NCBI GenBank assembly: GCA_947457715.1
Contig: CANGXK010000079.1
Location: 1 to 9,134, forward strand
Reading direction: 5' to 3'
DNA: 9,134 bases
Origin: Gemmatimonadota bacterium
GTDB taxonomy: Bacteria > Gemmatimonadota > Gemmatimonadetes > Gemmatimonadales > Gemmatimonadaceae
Below, one piece after another: positions 1-6,898 of the stretch. Below the pieces are notes generated by a model. It was given only the letters and a program-made list of their open reading frames with translations, made no database searches and was not told the DNA's origin. How positions within the stretch are numbered: the first letter of the stretch is position 1; each line of letters begins with the position of its first letter. A program made the translations under genes and the position numbers.

Positions 1-27
1 ATCGAGGATCAGGATACGGCTGTTCAT
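1..27 (-). CDS. Start of a partial gene, possibly GMP synthase (guaA)
   Basis: Only the first nine codons are inside the window; they read MNSRILILD and run off the left edge. The ATG shares its A with the TGA of the preceding phosphoesterase gene (TGATG), and a GGAAG lies 5 nt upstream, so a translated start here is well supported. The RILILD string matches the usual beginning of the glutamine amidotransferase domain of GMP synthase (RILILDFGSQ), which aminates XMP to GMP. Nine residues cannot prove this; another protein opening with a beta strand and an aspartate remains possible. The start is seen in the sequence, whereas the guaA identity is inference, so the symbol is left blank. Confidence 0.5.
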
Positions 28-539
28 CAGTACTTCCACTCCGGACCGGTAAGCTTGAGAAACTCGACGGCCTTCGTGTCGAGATCGAGAATTGCACCCG
101 TCGGCGCACCGTGGAGCCAGCCGCACCCTTCGCCTGGGTTCACGAGCAGCGAATCACCACGCGCCTTCATCTCGGGGATATGGGTGAAGCCGTGCACCAC
201 CACTTCGTGCCCATCGATGGACCGCTGGTGCACGTCGGCGAGATCGTGGATCAGCAGCACCGATTTGCCGCCGAGGTCGAAGCTGTGCGGCGACTCATAA
301 AGCTCGGTCGCTCCGAATCCCGACTTGGCCGCCGCCTGCAGCGCGTCGTGGTCGCCGTCGTTGCGCCCGAAGACGCCCAGCAGCGGCATCGACAGATCAT
401 GGAACGGCTGCAACGTGAATGGCGAGCAGTAGTCGCCGGCATGCATCACGATCGACACACCACCGGCGATCATCTGATCGAGCAGTTCCCGGACGGCAGG
501 AACGCGGTCATGGGTATCCGACAGTAAGCCGATCCGCAT
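27..539 (-). CDS. YfcE/MJ0936-type metallophosphoesterase
   Basis: This is a small cytoplasmic calcineurin-like phosphoesterase of 170 residues, the usual length for the YfcE/MJ0936 family, whose members hydrolyse phosphodiesters with two bound metals. Visible motifs in order are DTH (residues 8-10), GD (35-36), GRND (58-61, for the usual GNxD), IHD (97-99), GFTH (117-120) and NPGEGCG (134-140). The family normally has GHTH at the fifth position; here a Phe (118) replaces the first His, a normal metal ligand, although His116 is two residues away. I chose the ATG giving MRIGLLSD because family members begin at this strand, because it forms TGATG with the lysA stop, and because a GGAG lies 9 nt upstream. 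A start five codons earlier (554) would add MENCL. The physiological substrate cannot be read from the sequence. Confidence 0.88.
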   Translation of the reverse strand: MRIGLLSDTHDRVPAVRELLDQMIAGGVSIVMHAGDYCSPFTLQPFHDLSMPLLGVFGRNDGDHDALQAAAKSGFGATELYESPHSFDLGGKSVLLIHDLADVHQRSIDGHEVVVHGFTHIPEMKARGDSLLVNPGEGCGWLHGAPTGAILDLDTKAVEFLKLTGPEWKY

Positions 540-1822
540 CAGGCAGTTCTCCACTGGAGGTGCGCACGCTCGAGGCGCACGAGGTCTTCGAGGCGTTCGC
601 GCTCGGTGATCACGGCGAACCGATCGCCGTCCACCATCACCTCGGCGGGACGCGGACGGGAGTTGTAGTTGGACGACATGGTGTAGCCGTACGCGCCCGC
701 CGTCTGCACGGCGAGCAAGGCGCCTGCCGCGACGTCCGGCATCAGCCGGTCCTTGGCGTAGAAGTCGCCCGATTCGCAGATCGGCCCGACGACATCGGCG
801 ACGACGGTACCCTCGACCGACTCCACGGCGTCGATGCGATGGTACGCCTGATACAGCGCCGGCCGGACAAGGTCGTTCATGCCGGCGTCGGTCACGATGA
901 AATCCTTGCCGGCGGCATGTTTCCGGTAGAGGACTTCCGTGATGAGCGCGCCGGCTTCGGCCACCAGAAACCGACCCGGTTCGAGCAGCAACGTCAGGCC
1001 GGTCTCGCGCGCCGCAGCGAGCACGATCGCCGCGTAGTCGTCCACGTCGGCGTCCCGCTCATCGGCGTGATATGGCACCGCCAACCCGCCACCGACGTCC
1101 ATGTAGGCGATGGCGTGACCATCGGCGCGGGCGGAGGCGATGGCCGAGAGCAGACGTGGCAGCGCATCGCGCATGGGATCGGCGTTCCCGATTTGCGAGC
1201 CAAGGTGCATGCCGAGGCCGCGCAGCGCCACATGCGGCAGCTCGTGCACCATCGCGACGAGCCGCGACACGTCATCACGCGGGATGCCGAACTTCTGCCC
1301 CTTCTCGCCGGTCTTGATATACGCGTGCGGCGTCTCGACGGTCACCTCGGGGTTCACCCGGATCGCGACGGGCGCCACGACACCCTGGCGGCCCGCGACG
1401 GCGTCGATCGTGACCAGCTCCGCCTCCGACTCGACGTTGATCAGCAGGACGCGCTCCTCGAGCGCCTGCTCGATTTCACGCACGGTCTTGCCGACGCCGC
1501 TGAACACCACATCGCGGCCGGTGAATCCGGCCTCTCGGGCGCGGAACAGTTCGCCGCCGGAAACGATGTCAACGCCAGCCCCCAGGTCATGCAGCAACCG
1601 CAGCACGGCGAGGTTCGAGTTCGCCTTCATCGCGAAGTGGATGCGATGCGGCACACTCGCGAACGCCTGTTCGAGGCGCTGCAGGCGGGCACGGATCGTG
1701 TTCGCGCAGTACACGTACGTGGGAGTGCCCACGGCCGCCGCGATGGCCGGAATGGGCACCCGCTCCGCGTGCAGGACACCGCCCCGCCGGGGAAACGCCG
1801 GGTTGGACGCTGACGAAGACAT
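539..1822 (-). CDS. lysA: Diaminopimelate decarboxylase
   Basis: This PLP enzyme decarboxylates meso-2,6-diaminopimelate to L-lysine, the last step of bacterial lysine synthesis, in the cytoplasm. The 427-residue product has the fold type III alanine-racemase-like barrel followed by the beta domain. Landmarks are the PLP lysine Lys66 in FAMKANSNL, HLGSQ at 206-210, the glycine-rich DVGGG at 242-246, EPGR at 281-284, the active-site CESGD at 349-353 and GAYGYTM with YNSRP at 376-390. The length is typical. The frame is open to 1900, but that start would overlap proS by 58 nt and add 26 residues that do not look like family sequence, so I take the ATG at 1822, 20 nt after the proS stop. No strong Shine-Dalgarno precedes it, so the start is the least certain part. 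It shares one base with the downstream phosphoesterase gene. Confidence 0.95.
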   Translation of the reverse strand: MSSSASNPAFPRRGGVLHAERVPIPAIAAAVGTPTYVYCANTIRARLQRLEQAFASVPHRIHFAMKANSNLAVLRLLHDLGAGVDIVSGGELFRAREAGFTGRDVVFSGVGKTVREIEQALEERVLLINVESEAELVTIDAVAGRQGVVAPVAIRVNPEVTVETPHAYIKTGEKGQKFGIPRDDVSRLVAMVHELPHVALRGLGMHLGSQIGNADPMRDALPRLLSAIASARADGHAIAYMDVGGGLAVPYHADERDADVDDYAAIVLAAARETGLTLLLEPGRFLVAEAGALITEVLYRKHAAGKDFIVTDAGMNDLVRPALYQAYHRIDAVESVEGTVVADVVGPICESGDFYAKDRLMPDVAAGALLAVQTAGAYGYTMSSNYNSRPRPAEVMVDGDRFAVITERERLEDLVRLERAHLQWRTA

Positions 1823-1842
1823 CGACGTAGGCACCGTGTCGT

Positions 1843-3312
1843 TCAGTACGAGCGAGCCCACACGACCTCGTACTTCGCCGGCTCGCCCGTCACCATGCAC
1901 GTGGTCGGCGCGTCCGGGGACCGATACTCCGGGTCGGGAATCACGCGGATCGTTGCCTTCGTCTCTTCCTTGACCTGCTGCTCCACCGCGGGATCGCCGT
2001 TCCAGCCGGCGTACACGAACGCACCCGGGCCCTCCATCACTTCCCTGAACTTGCCGTAGCTGATGCGCTCGCGGATCGTGTTCGCCTCCACACGGGCCCG
2101 GGCGGCGGCCAGCATGTCCGCCTGAATCGTGTCGAGCACAGCCGGCAGTTCGGTGCGCAGCGTATCGAAGCTGATGGGACGCTTCTCCCGCGTGTCGCGA
2201 CGCGCCAGCATGCCGGTATTCGACGCCAAGTCGCGGGGGCCGATTTCCATACGCAGCGGAATACCACGCAGCTCCCAGTGATAGTACTTCGCGCCGGGCT
2301 TCACTCCGATGCGGTCGTCGACGTGCACACGAATACGCTCGTGATCGGGGCGCTTGAAGCTGCCCAGATCATCGGCGATGCGCTTGGCCATCTCCACCGT
2401 GGCGGCCCGCTCCTCCTCGGTCTTCCAGATCGGCACAATCACCATCTGAATCGGCGTCAGCTTGGGCGGCAAGCGCAGCCCCGCGTCGTCACCGTGCGTC
2501 ATCACGAGTCCGCCGATCATGCGCGTCGACACGCCCCAGCTGGTGTTCCACGCGAACGCCTGCTCGCCCTGCTCGTTCTGGAAGCTGAGGTCGAACGCCT
2601 TCGCGAAGTTCTGTCCGAGGTTGTGCGACGTGCCGGCTTGCAGCGCTTTGTTGTCCTGCATCATCGCCTCGCACGCATACGTGCGGAGCGCGCCGGCGAA
2701 CTTCTCGGAGTGCGTCTTCTGACCGGTGATCACGGGCATGGCCATGTAGCCTTCCATGAACTCGCGATACACGCCCAGCATGCGACGTGTCTCTTCCTCG
2801 GCTTCATCGTGCGTGGCGTGCGCGGTGTGCCCTTCCTGCCACAAGAATTCCATCGTACGCAAGAACAGCCGCGTGCGCATTTCCCAGCGTACGACGTTGG
2901 CCCACTGATTGTACAGCAACGGCAAATCGCGGTAGCTCTGCACCCACTTGGCGAACATCGAGTAGATGATCGTTTCCGACGTCGGGCGTACGACGAGCCG
3001 CTCCTCGAGTTGCTTGCCGCCACCCATCGTGACGACCGCGCACTCGGGCGCGAACCCTTCCACGTGTTCCGCCTCCTTCGAGAGAAAGCTCTCCGGAATG
3101 AACAGCGGAAAGTACGCATTCACATGGCCCGTGGCCTTGAACATGTCGTCGAGCGCGCGCTGCATGCGCTCCCATATTCCGTAGCCATGCGGCCGAATGA
3201 CCATGCATCCGCGCACCGGCGAGTAGTCGGCGAGTTCCGAGCGCAGGACCAACTCGTTGTACCACTCACTGAAGTTGTCAGCGCGGGTGGGCAGCTTCTT
3301 GTCGTCACTCAT
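1843..3312 (-). CDS. proS: Prolyl-tRNA synthetase, archaeal/eukaryotic type
   Basis: This enzyme charges tRNA-Pro with proline. The 489-residue product is the short archaeal/eukaryotic-type class II ProRS without the inserted editing domain seen in E. coli ProRS. Visible parts are motif 1 near [13 protein letters not shown] (38-50), RPTSET (109-114), motif 2 RWEMR...[15 protein letters not shown] (142-165), the proline-pocket [13 protein letters not shown], motif 3 around [12 protein letters not shown], an anticodon-binding domain, and a C-terminal domain ending in ARSY, as is typical of this type. The C-terminal domain usually carries a four-Cys zinc site. Here aligned positions read Asn438, Val443, Cys472 and Thr475, so the site looks lost. 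The ATG overlaps the end of hisS by 8 nt (ATGAGTGA), and a weak GGAAA lies 6 nt upstream. No second ProRS is visible in the window. Confidence 0.96.
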   Translation of the reverse strand: MSDDKKLPTRADNFSEWYNELVLRSELADYSPVRGCMVIRPHGYGIWERMQRALDDMFKATGHVNAYFPLFIPESFLSKEAEHVEGFAPECAVVTMGGGKQLEERLVVRPTSETIIYSMFAKWVQSYRDLPLLYNQWANVVRWEMRTRLFLRTMEFLWQEGHTAHATHDEAEEETRRMLGVYREFMEGYMAMPVITGQKTHSEKFAGALRTYACEAMMQDNKALQAGTSHNLGQNFAKAFDLSFQNEQGEQAFAWNTSWGVSTRMIGGLVMTHGDDAGLRLPPKLTPIQMVIVPIWKTEEERAATVEMAKRIADDLGSFKRPDHERIRVHVDDRIGVKPGAKYYHWELRGIPLRMEIGPRDLASNTGMLARRDTREKRPISFDTLRTELPAVLDTIQADMLAAARARVEANTIRERISYGKFREVMEGPGAFVYAGWNGDPAVEQQVKEETKATIRVIPDPEYRSPDAPTTCMVTGEPAKYEVVWARSY

Positions 3313-4621
3313 GGGCAGTTTCCGTTCGATGCAACGTCGACGACGCCCACGTGCTCAGGGCGTCAAGGGTCTGGACGATCTCTTCCTGCGCGCCGGCCGC
3401 GCGGGCGCGATAGCTCGGCACCGTACCGGTGGTATCCACCACGATGGTGGCGAGGCTGCCCGCCTTGCGGGCCGCCTCAAGTTGCTTCTCCACGCGCTGG
3501 TCACGCAACGCGAACTCGACCGCGTGGCCATCGGCGCGCAAGCGCGCCGCCGTCTGCAGCATGGTGGCCGGGTAGGCTGCACTGTCGGGCGCCTGCGCGA
3601 TCCACAACGCGACCGTCGGCACGGCGACGCGCATCAAGCCACGCGCCTTGAGCAGCTCCCCCAGCACGACGTCACCCATGCCGAAACCGAGCGCCGGCAG
3701 GTCCGTCCCGCCGAGGGAGCTGAGCAGATTGTCGTAACGTCCGCCGCCACAGATGGCGCGGAACTCCCCGACCGCGTCAAAGAGTTCGAAGACGATGCCC
3801 GTGTAGTACGCCAGCCCCCGTACGATCGTGAGGTCGAAGCGCAGCCAGTCGGCGATGCCGAGGGCGTCGCAGTGCGCCACATACCGGGCAAACCGCTCCA
3901 CGTGCGGTGCGACCTGCGGCGCCGCCCCGTACAGCGTCTGCAGCGTCGCGAAGTCGAGCGTGGCGAATCCCAGGATGGCCTCGATCGTCGCCGGCGGCAG
4001 GCCGGCCGCAGCGAGCTTCTCGGCCGAGATCTCCTGCGGCTGCCGCTCGAGCTTGTCGAGGACGGCATAGACTGCCGGCCACGTCGGCTCGTCGATCGCG
4101 AGATGTTCGAGCAGGCCATTCAGCAACCGGCGATCGCTCACGCGGGCGCGCACGTCGGTGGCCGTCAGTCCGAAGGCACGCATGATCTCGACGGCCATCG
4201 ACAGCAGCTCGGCGTCGGCGAGCACGTCCACCTCGCCAACAATGTCGACGTTAAGCTGAAAGTGCTCCCGCAAACGGCCCTTCTGTGTGCGTTCGTAGCG
4301 GAAGAGCTGCGGCATCGAGAACCACCGCACGGGCTTTCGCAACGCCTGCGCGCGCGCGCCCACCATTCGCGCGAAGGTCGGGGTCATCTCCGGGCGCAGG
4401 GCCACCGCCCGACCGCCCTTATCGACGAAGTCGAACAACTGCGTGACGATCTCATCGCCACTCTTCTGCGTGTAAAGCTCGAGCGGTTCGAGCGGCGGCC
4501 CATCATACTCCTGAAACGCATAGCGCCGCACGACGCGGCGCCAGGTCTCGAAGATGTGGGCTCGCTCGGCAAACTGCTCGGGATAGAAATCGCGGAAACC
4601 CGGGAGGAGCTTTGGAGGCAT
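3305..4621 (-). CDS. hisS: Histidyl-tRNA synthetase
   Basis: This class II enzyme attaches histidine to tRNA-His. The 438-residue product starts with [11 protein letters not shown], the family's N-terminal signature. It contains ALRPEMTP (74-81), motif 2 [11 protein letters not shown]...Q (106-122), the histidine-specific RGLAYYTG (268-275), GGGRYDNL (292-299) and a C-terminal anticodon-binding domain beginning about residue 332. Motif 3 is unusual: it reads GFGMGDVVL (312-320) where most HisRS have GFxxGxERL, so the invariant class II arginine is Val319. I recall a similar GFGFGDAV form in plastid-type HisRS, which suggests a subfamily rather than decay. The C-terminal domain and the intact RGLAYYTG argue against the HisZ regulatory paralogue. 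The start lies 9 nt after the folC stop with no clear Shine-Dalgarno, so reading probably depends on upstream translation. Confidence 0.93.
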   Translation of the reverse strand: MPPKLLPGFRDFYPEQFAERAHIFETWRRVVRRYAFQEYDGPPLEPLELYTQKSGDEIVTQLFDFVDKGGRAVALRPEMTPTFARMVGARAQALRKPVRWFSMPQLFRYERTQKGRLREHFQLNVDIVGEVDVLADAELLSMAVEIMRAFGLTATDVRARVSDRRLLNGLLEHLAIDEPTWPAVYAVLDKLERQPQEISAEKLAAAGLPPATIEAILGFATLDFATLQTLYGAAPQVAPHVERFARYVAHCDALGIADWLRFDLTIVRGLAYYTGIVFELFDAVGEFRAICGGGRYDNLLSSLGGTDLPALGFGMGDVVLGELLKARGLMRVAVPTVALWIAQAPDSAAYPATMLQTAARLRADGHAVEFALRDQRVEKQLEAARKAGSLATIVVDTTGTVPSYRARAAGAQEEIVQTLDALSTWASSTLHRTETAHE

Positions 4622-4630
4622 CCGTGAAAG

Positions 4631-5914
4631 CTACCGAGCGAGCGGATCCACCTGCAACCGTTCCATCGCATCGCCGACGGTATGGAACGATCCCGTCACC
4701 AGCACGGTCGCGGCCCGCACGCGAGCCACCTCGAGCGCCACAGCGAAATCGTCGGCACGCTGTACCGGCAGCCCCGCCGCCGCCGCCCAAGTGGTGACCT
4801 CGTCGAGATCCCACGCGCGCGAGACGGGAGCCGTCGGGGCCATCGTCACCACGATATGGCTGGCCACCCGTGCGACGGCCAGCAGAATCCCCTGCCAATC
4901 CTTGTCACGCAGGACGCAGACGACGGCACTGACCGGCCGCGGTGCCCCCACGTCAAGCAGATTGGCCGCCACCGTCGCTGCGCCATCCGCGTTGTGGGCC
5001 ACATCGAACAACCACGGGTCGGCTCGATGAAAGCGTCCTGACAGCCGCACAGTTGGCAGCAGCGCGGCGGCATTCCGCGCGATCGCCTGCCACGGCTCAC
5101 CAGCGCCGCGCAACATCGCCAGGGCCACGCTGGCGTTGTGCGCCTGAAACTCGCCGACGAGCGAGGTGGTCAGGCGTTGCTCGCCCTCGGCCGTGACCAG
5201 CGTGAAGGAGGTACCGGCACTTCCGACGACGATATCCACCACCTGCCAGTCACGCCCGGTCACGAGCACCGGATGCGCACCGGCCGCTTCCGCTCGTTCG
5301 GTGAGCAGGGCACGGATCTCCGGCCGCACCTCGCCGATGACCGCCGCCACGCCACGCTTATAAATCCCAGCCTTCTCACCCGCGATCAACTCCAGCGTGT
5401 CGCCCAGAAACTCGAGGTGATCGTAGCCGATCTGCGTCACCGCAGCGGCCAGCGGTTGCACGGTGTTCGTGGCGTCGAGCCGGCCTCCCAGGCCGACTTC
5501 CACAATCGCCACATCGACCTGCTGCGCGGCAAACCAGTCAAGCGCCATCGCGGTGGTCGCCTCGAAGAACGTCGCGCCAAGGCGCGTCATGGCCGGCTCC
5601 CACCGGCCGAGCCACGTGGCAATCGCTTCATGCGGCATCGGCACGCCGTTCACCACGATGCGCTCGGCGAAATCCACGAGGTGCGGAGACGTGTACCGCC
5701 CCACCCGAAGACCGGAGCCGCGGAGCAACGCATCAAGGGTGGCAACGGTGCTCCCCTTGCCGTTCGTGCCCGCCACATGGAACACCGGGTACGCACGCTG
5801 CGGATTGCCGAGCAGCATCAGCAACTCGGCGACACGCTCCAGCCCGAGCCGCCACGCGCCGCCGGTTCGCGCGTACAGGCGGCGGAGCGCGTCGTGATAT
5901 GCCGAATCGGTCAT
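4631..5914 (-). CDS. folC: Folylpolyglutamate synthase, possibly also dihydrofolate synthase
   Basis: The product adds glutamate to folates in an ATP-dependent, Mur-ligase-like reaction, keeping them in the cell and making them better cofactors. Many bacterial FolC proteins also make dihydrofolate from dihydropteroate. The 427-residue protein has the P-loop GTNGKGST (49-56), YTSPHL (74-79), FEATTAMAL (117-125), VEVGLGGRLDATN (138-150), DH (165-166), GEKAGIYK (179-186) with Lys181 as the expected carbamylated lysine, FQAHN (256-260) and DVAHNADG (304-311) in the C-terminal ligase domain. Length is normal. The gene sits 44 nt after accD, and its likely GGAG ribosome-binding site is inside a perfect hairpin in that gap. 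It ends 9 nt before hisS. Whether it has both activities cannot be told from these motifs. Confidence 0.95.
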   Translation of the reverse strand: MTDSAYHDALRRLYARTGGAWRLGLERVAELLMLLGNPQRAYPVFHVAGTNGKGSTVATLDALLRGSGLRVGRYTSPHLVDFAERIVVNGVPMPHEAIATWLGRWEPAMTRLGATFFEATTAMALDWFAAQQVDVAIVEVGLGGRLDATNTVQPLAAAVTQIGYDHLEFLGDTLELIAGEKAGIYKRGVAAVIGEVRPEIRALLTERAEAAGAHPVLVTGRDWQVVDIVVGSAGTSFTLVTAEGEQRLTTSLVGEFQAHNASVALAMLRGAGEPWQAIARNAAALLPTVRLSGRFHRADPWLFDVAHNADGAATVAANLLDVGAPRPVSAVVCVLRDKDWQGILLAVARVASHIVVTMAPTAPVSRAWDLDEVTTWAAAAGLPVQRADDFAVALEVARVRAATVLVTGSFHTVGDAMERLQVDPLAR

Positions 5915-5958
5915 CGAGGCCCGCTCCGTCGAAGACGGAGGGGCTAGCGGGTGCGAAG
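5915..5958 (-). promoter_or_regulatory. accD-folC spacer with a hairpin covering the folC Shine-Dalgarno
   Basis: On the coding strand this gap contains CTCCGTC-TTC-GACGGAG (5940 to 5924), a perfect 7-bp stem with a 3-nt loop. The GGAG in the right arm (5927-5924) lies 9 nt before the folC ATG and is the only Shine-Dalgarno-like sequence there, so the stem would hide it. The stem is followed by CGGGCCTCG, not a U tract, so it is not a canonical terminator. The structure is read directly; a role in limiting folC translation or processing the transcript is inference. Confidence 0.55.
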
Positions 5959-6825
5959 TCAGCTTTCCTGCGCGTGCCCCGCCGACGCGGGGCGCCCAGT
6001 CATATGCCGCATGAGCCGAGCGAGTGTGTCGCGAAGCTCCTTCCGGTGCACGACCTGATCGACCATACCCTTCTCGAGCAGAAACTCCGCCGTCTGGAAG
6101 CCTTCCGGCAGGTCCTGCCCCAGCGTCTGCTTGATGACACGTGGACCGGCGAAGCCGATCACCGCGCCGGGCTCGGCGAGAATGGCATCACCGAGCATGG
6201 CGAAGCTCGCGCTCACCCCACCCGTCGTCGGGTTGGTGAGTACCGAAATGTATGGAATGCGACGTTCGGCCAGCTGCGACAGCACCGCCGACGTTTTCGC
6301 CATTTGCATGAGAGAGAGAATGCCCTCCTGCATGCGCGCGCCGCCGGAAGCACAGACGATGACCAATGGATGCTTCTTCTCGAGCGACCGCTGTCCGAGA
6401 CGGGCGATCTTTTCGCCGACCACCGAACCCATCGAGCCGCCCATGAACGCGAAGTCCATGATGCCGATGCCGACGGGGAGCCCTTCGAGAAGGCCGGCTA
6501 CAGTAAGGATCGCATCGCTGTCGCCAGCGTTCGTGAGGGCTCGCTTGAGGCGGGCAGGATAATCAGGAAAGCCAAGCGGATCGACGGACCGCAGCTCGCT
6601 TCCCACTTCGACGGTCGAGCCCTCGTCGAGCAGCATCGCCGCGTAATCCCATGCCCGCACTCGGCGGTGGAAATCGCACGCGGGGCAGACATTGAGATTC
6701 CGCAAGAACTTGTCGCGGATATCCGTATGCCCACAGGCCTCGCATTTCTCCCACGTATCGGGAGGAATCTCGAGGCGCTCGCGTCGCGGCTGTCGGGGCT
6801 TTTTTTCCTTCCGGAACCAGGCCAT
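5959..6825 (-). CDS. accD: Acetyl-CoA carboxylase carboxyltransferase subunit beta
   Basis: AccD pairs with AccA to move the carboxyl group from carboxybiotin to acetyl-CoA, giving malonyl-CoA for fatty acid synthesis. The 288-residue protein begins with a basic stretch, then a zinc ribbon with Cys28, Cys31, Cys47 and Cys50. The crotonase-like carboxyltransferase core follows, with GGSMGSVVGEK (129-139), SGGARMQEG (160-168), TNPTTGGVSASFAMLGD (about 198-214) and EPGAVIGFAGPRVI. Length and motif order match stand-alone bacterial AccD. No accA is adjacent, as in many genomes. The start is supported by a TAGGAG just upstream and by the conserved MAWF-type opening. Codons 7-9 contain an A7 run that forms the heptamer A-AAA-AAG in frame. 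Confidence 0.97.
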   Translation of the reverse strand: MAWFRKEKKPRQPRRERLEIPPDTWEKCEACGHTDIRDKFLRNLNVCPACDFHRRVRAWDYAAMLLDEGSTVEVGSELRSVDPLGFPDYPARLKRALTNAGDSDAILTVAGLLEGLPVGIGIMDFAFMGGSMGSVVGEKIARLGQRSLEKKHPLVIVCASGGARMQEGILSLMQMAKTSAVLSQLAERRIPYISVLTNPTTGGVSASFAMLGDAILAEPGAVIGFAGPRVIKQTLGQDLPEGFQTAEFLLEKGMVDQVVHRKELRDTLARLMRHMTGRPASAGHAQES

Positions 6826-6828
6826 AGA

Positions 6829-6833
6829 CTCCT
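6829..6833 (-). promoter_or_regulatory. Ribosome-binding site of accD
   Basis: An AGGAG core on the coding strand lies 3 nt before the accD ATG, a somewhat short spacing. It is the clearest Shine-Dalgarno sequence in the window and fixes the accD start. It also suggests accD is translated independently of rodA, whose stop is 73 nt upstream. The rest of that gap (6834-6898) holds only a weak 5-bp hairpin at 6856-6868 and no recognisable promoter. Confidence 0.6.
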
Positions 6834-6898
6834 AATGTTGGCGGTCCAGCCCTCGAAGGCTAGGCCTTGCGCTCTGCCGAAATCGCTCTCCGGTCGAT

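Noticed and set aside
419..1813. 464-codon plus-strand ORF opposite lysA
   Set aside because: It is an antisense shadow produced by GC-biased third positions; its product is rich in Arg, His, Gly and Asp with no domain, while the opposite strand encodes an unmistakable LysA.
1823..1900. Longer lysA start at 1900
   Set aside because: It would overlap proS by 58 nt and add 26 residues unlike LysA N-termini; the ATG at 1822 fits better.
4348..4359. GCGCGCGCGCGC run inside hisS
   Set aside because: It encodes the Ala/Arg-rich GARA stretch in frame and is ordinary for high-GC coding DNA.
3305..4621. HisZ (ATP phosphoribosyltransferase regulatory subunit) instead of HisRS
   Set aside because: The intact [16 protein letters not shown] and a full C-terminal anticodon-binding domain point to HisRS, and no his biosynthesis gene is nearby.
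2278..4627. Long plus-strand ORFs (2278-3651 and 3257-4627) opposite proS and hisS
   Set aside because: Both are antisense to clear synthetase genes, show low-complexity composition and carry no recognisable motif.
6856..6868. AAGGC-TAG-GCCTT inverted repeat between rodA and accD
   Set aside because: A 5-bp stem with no following U tract; too weak to call a terminator, and expected by chance in GC-rich spacer.
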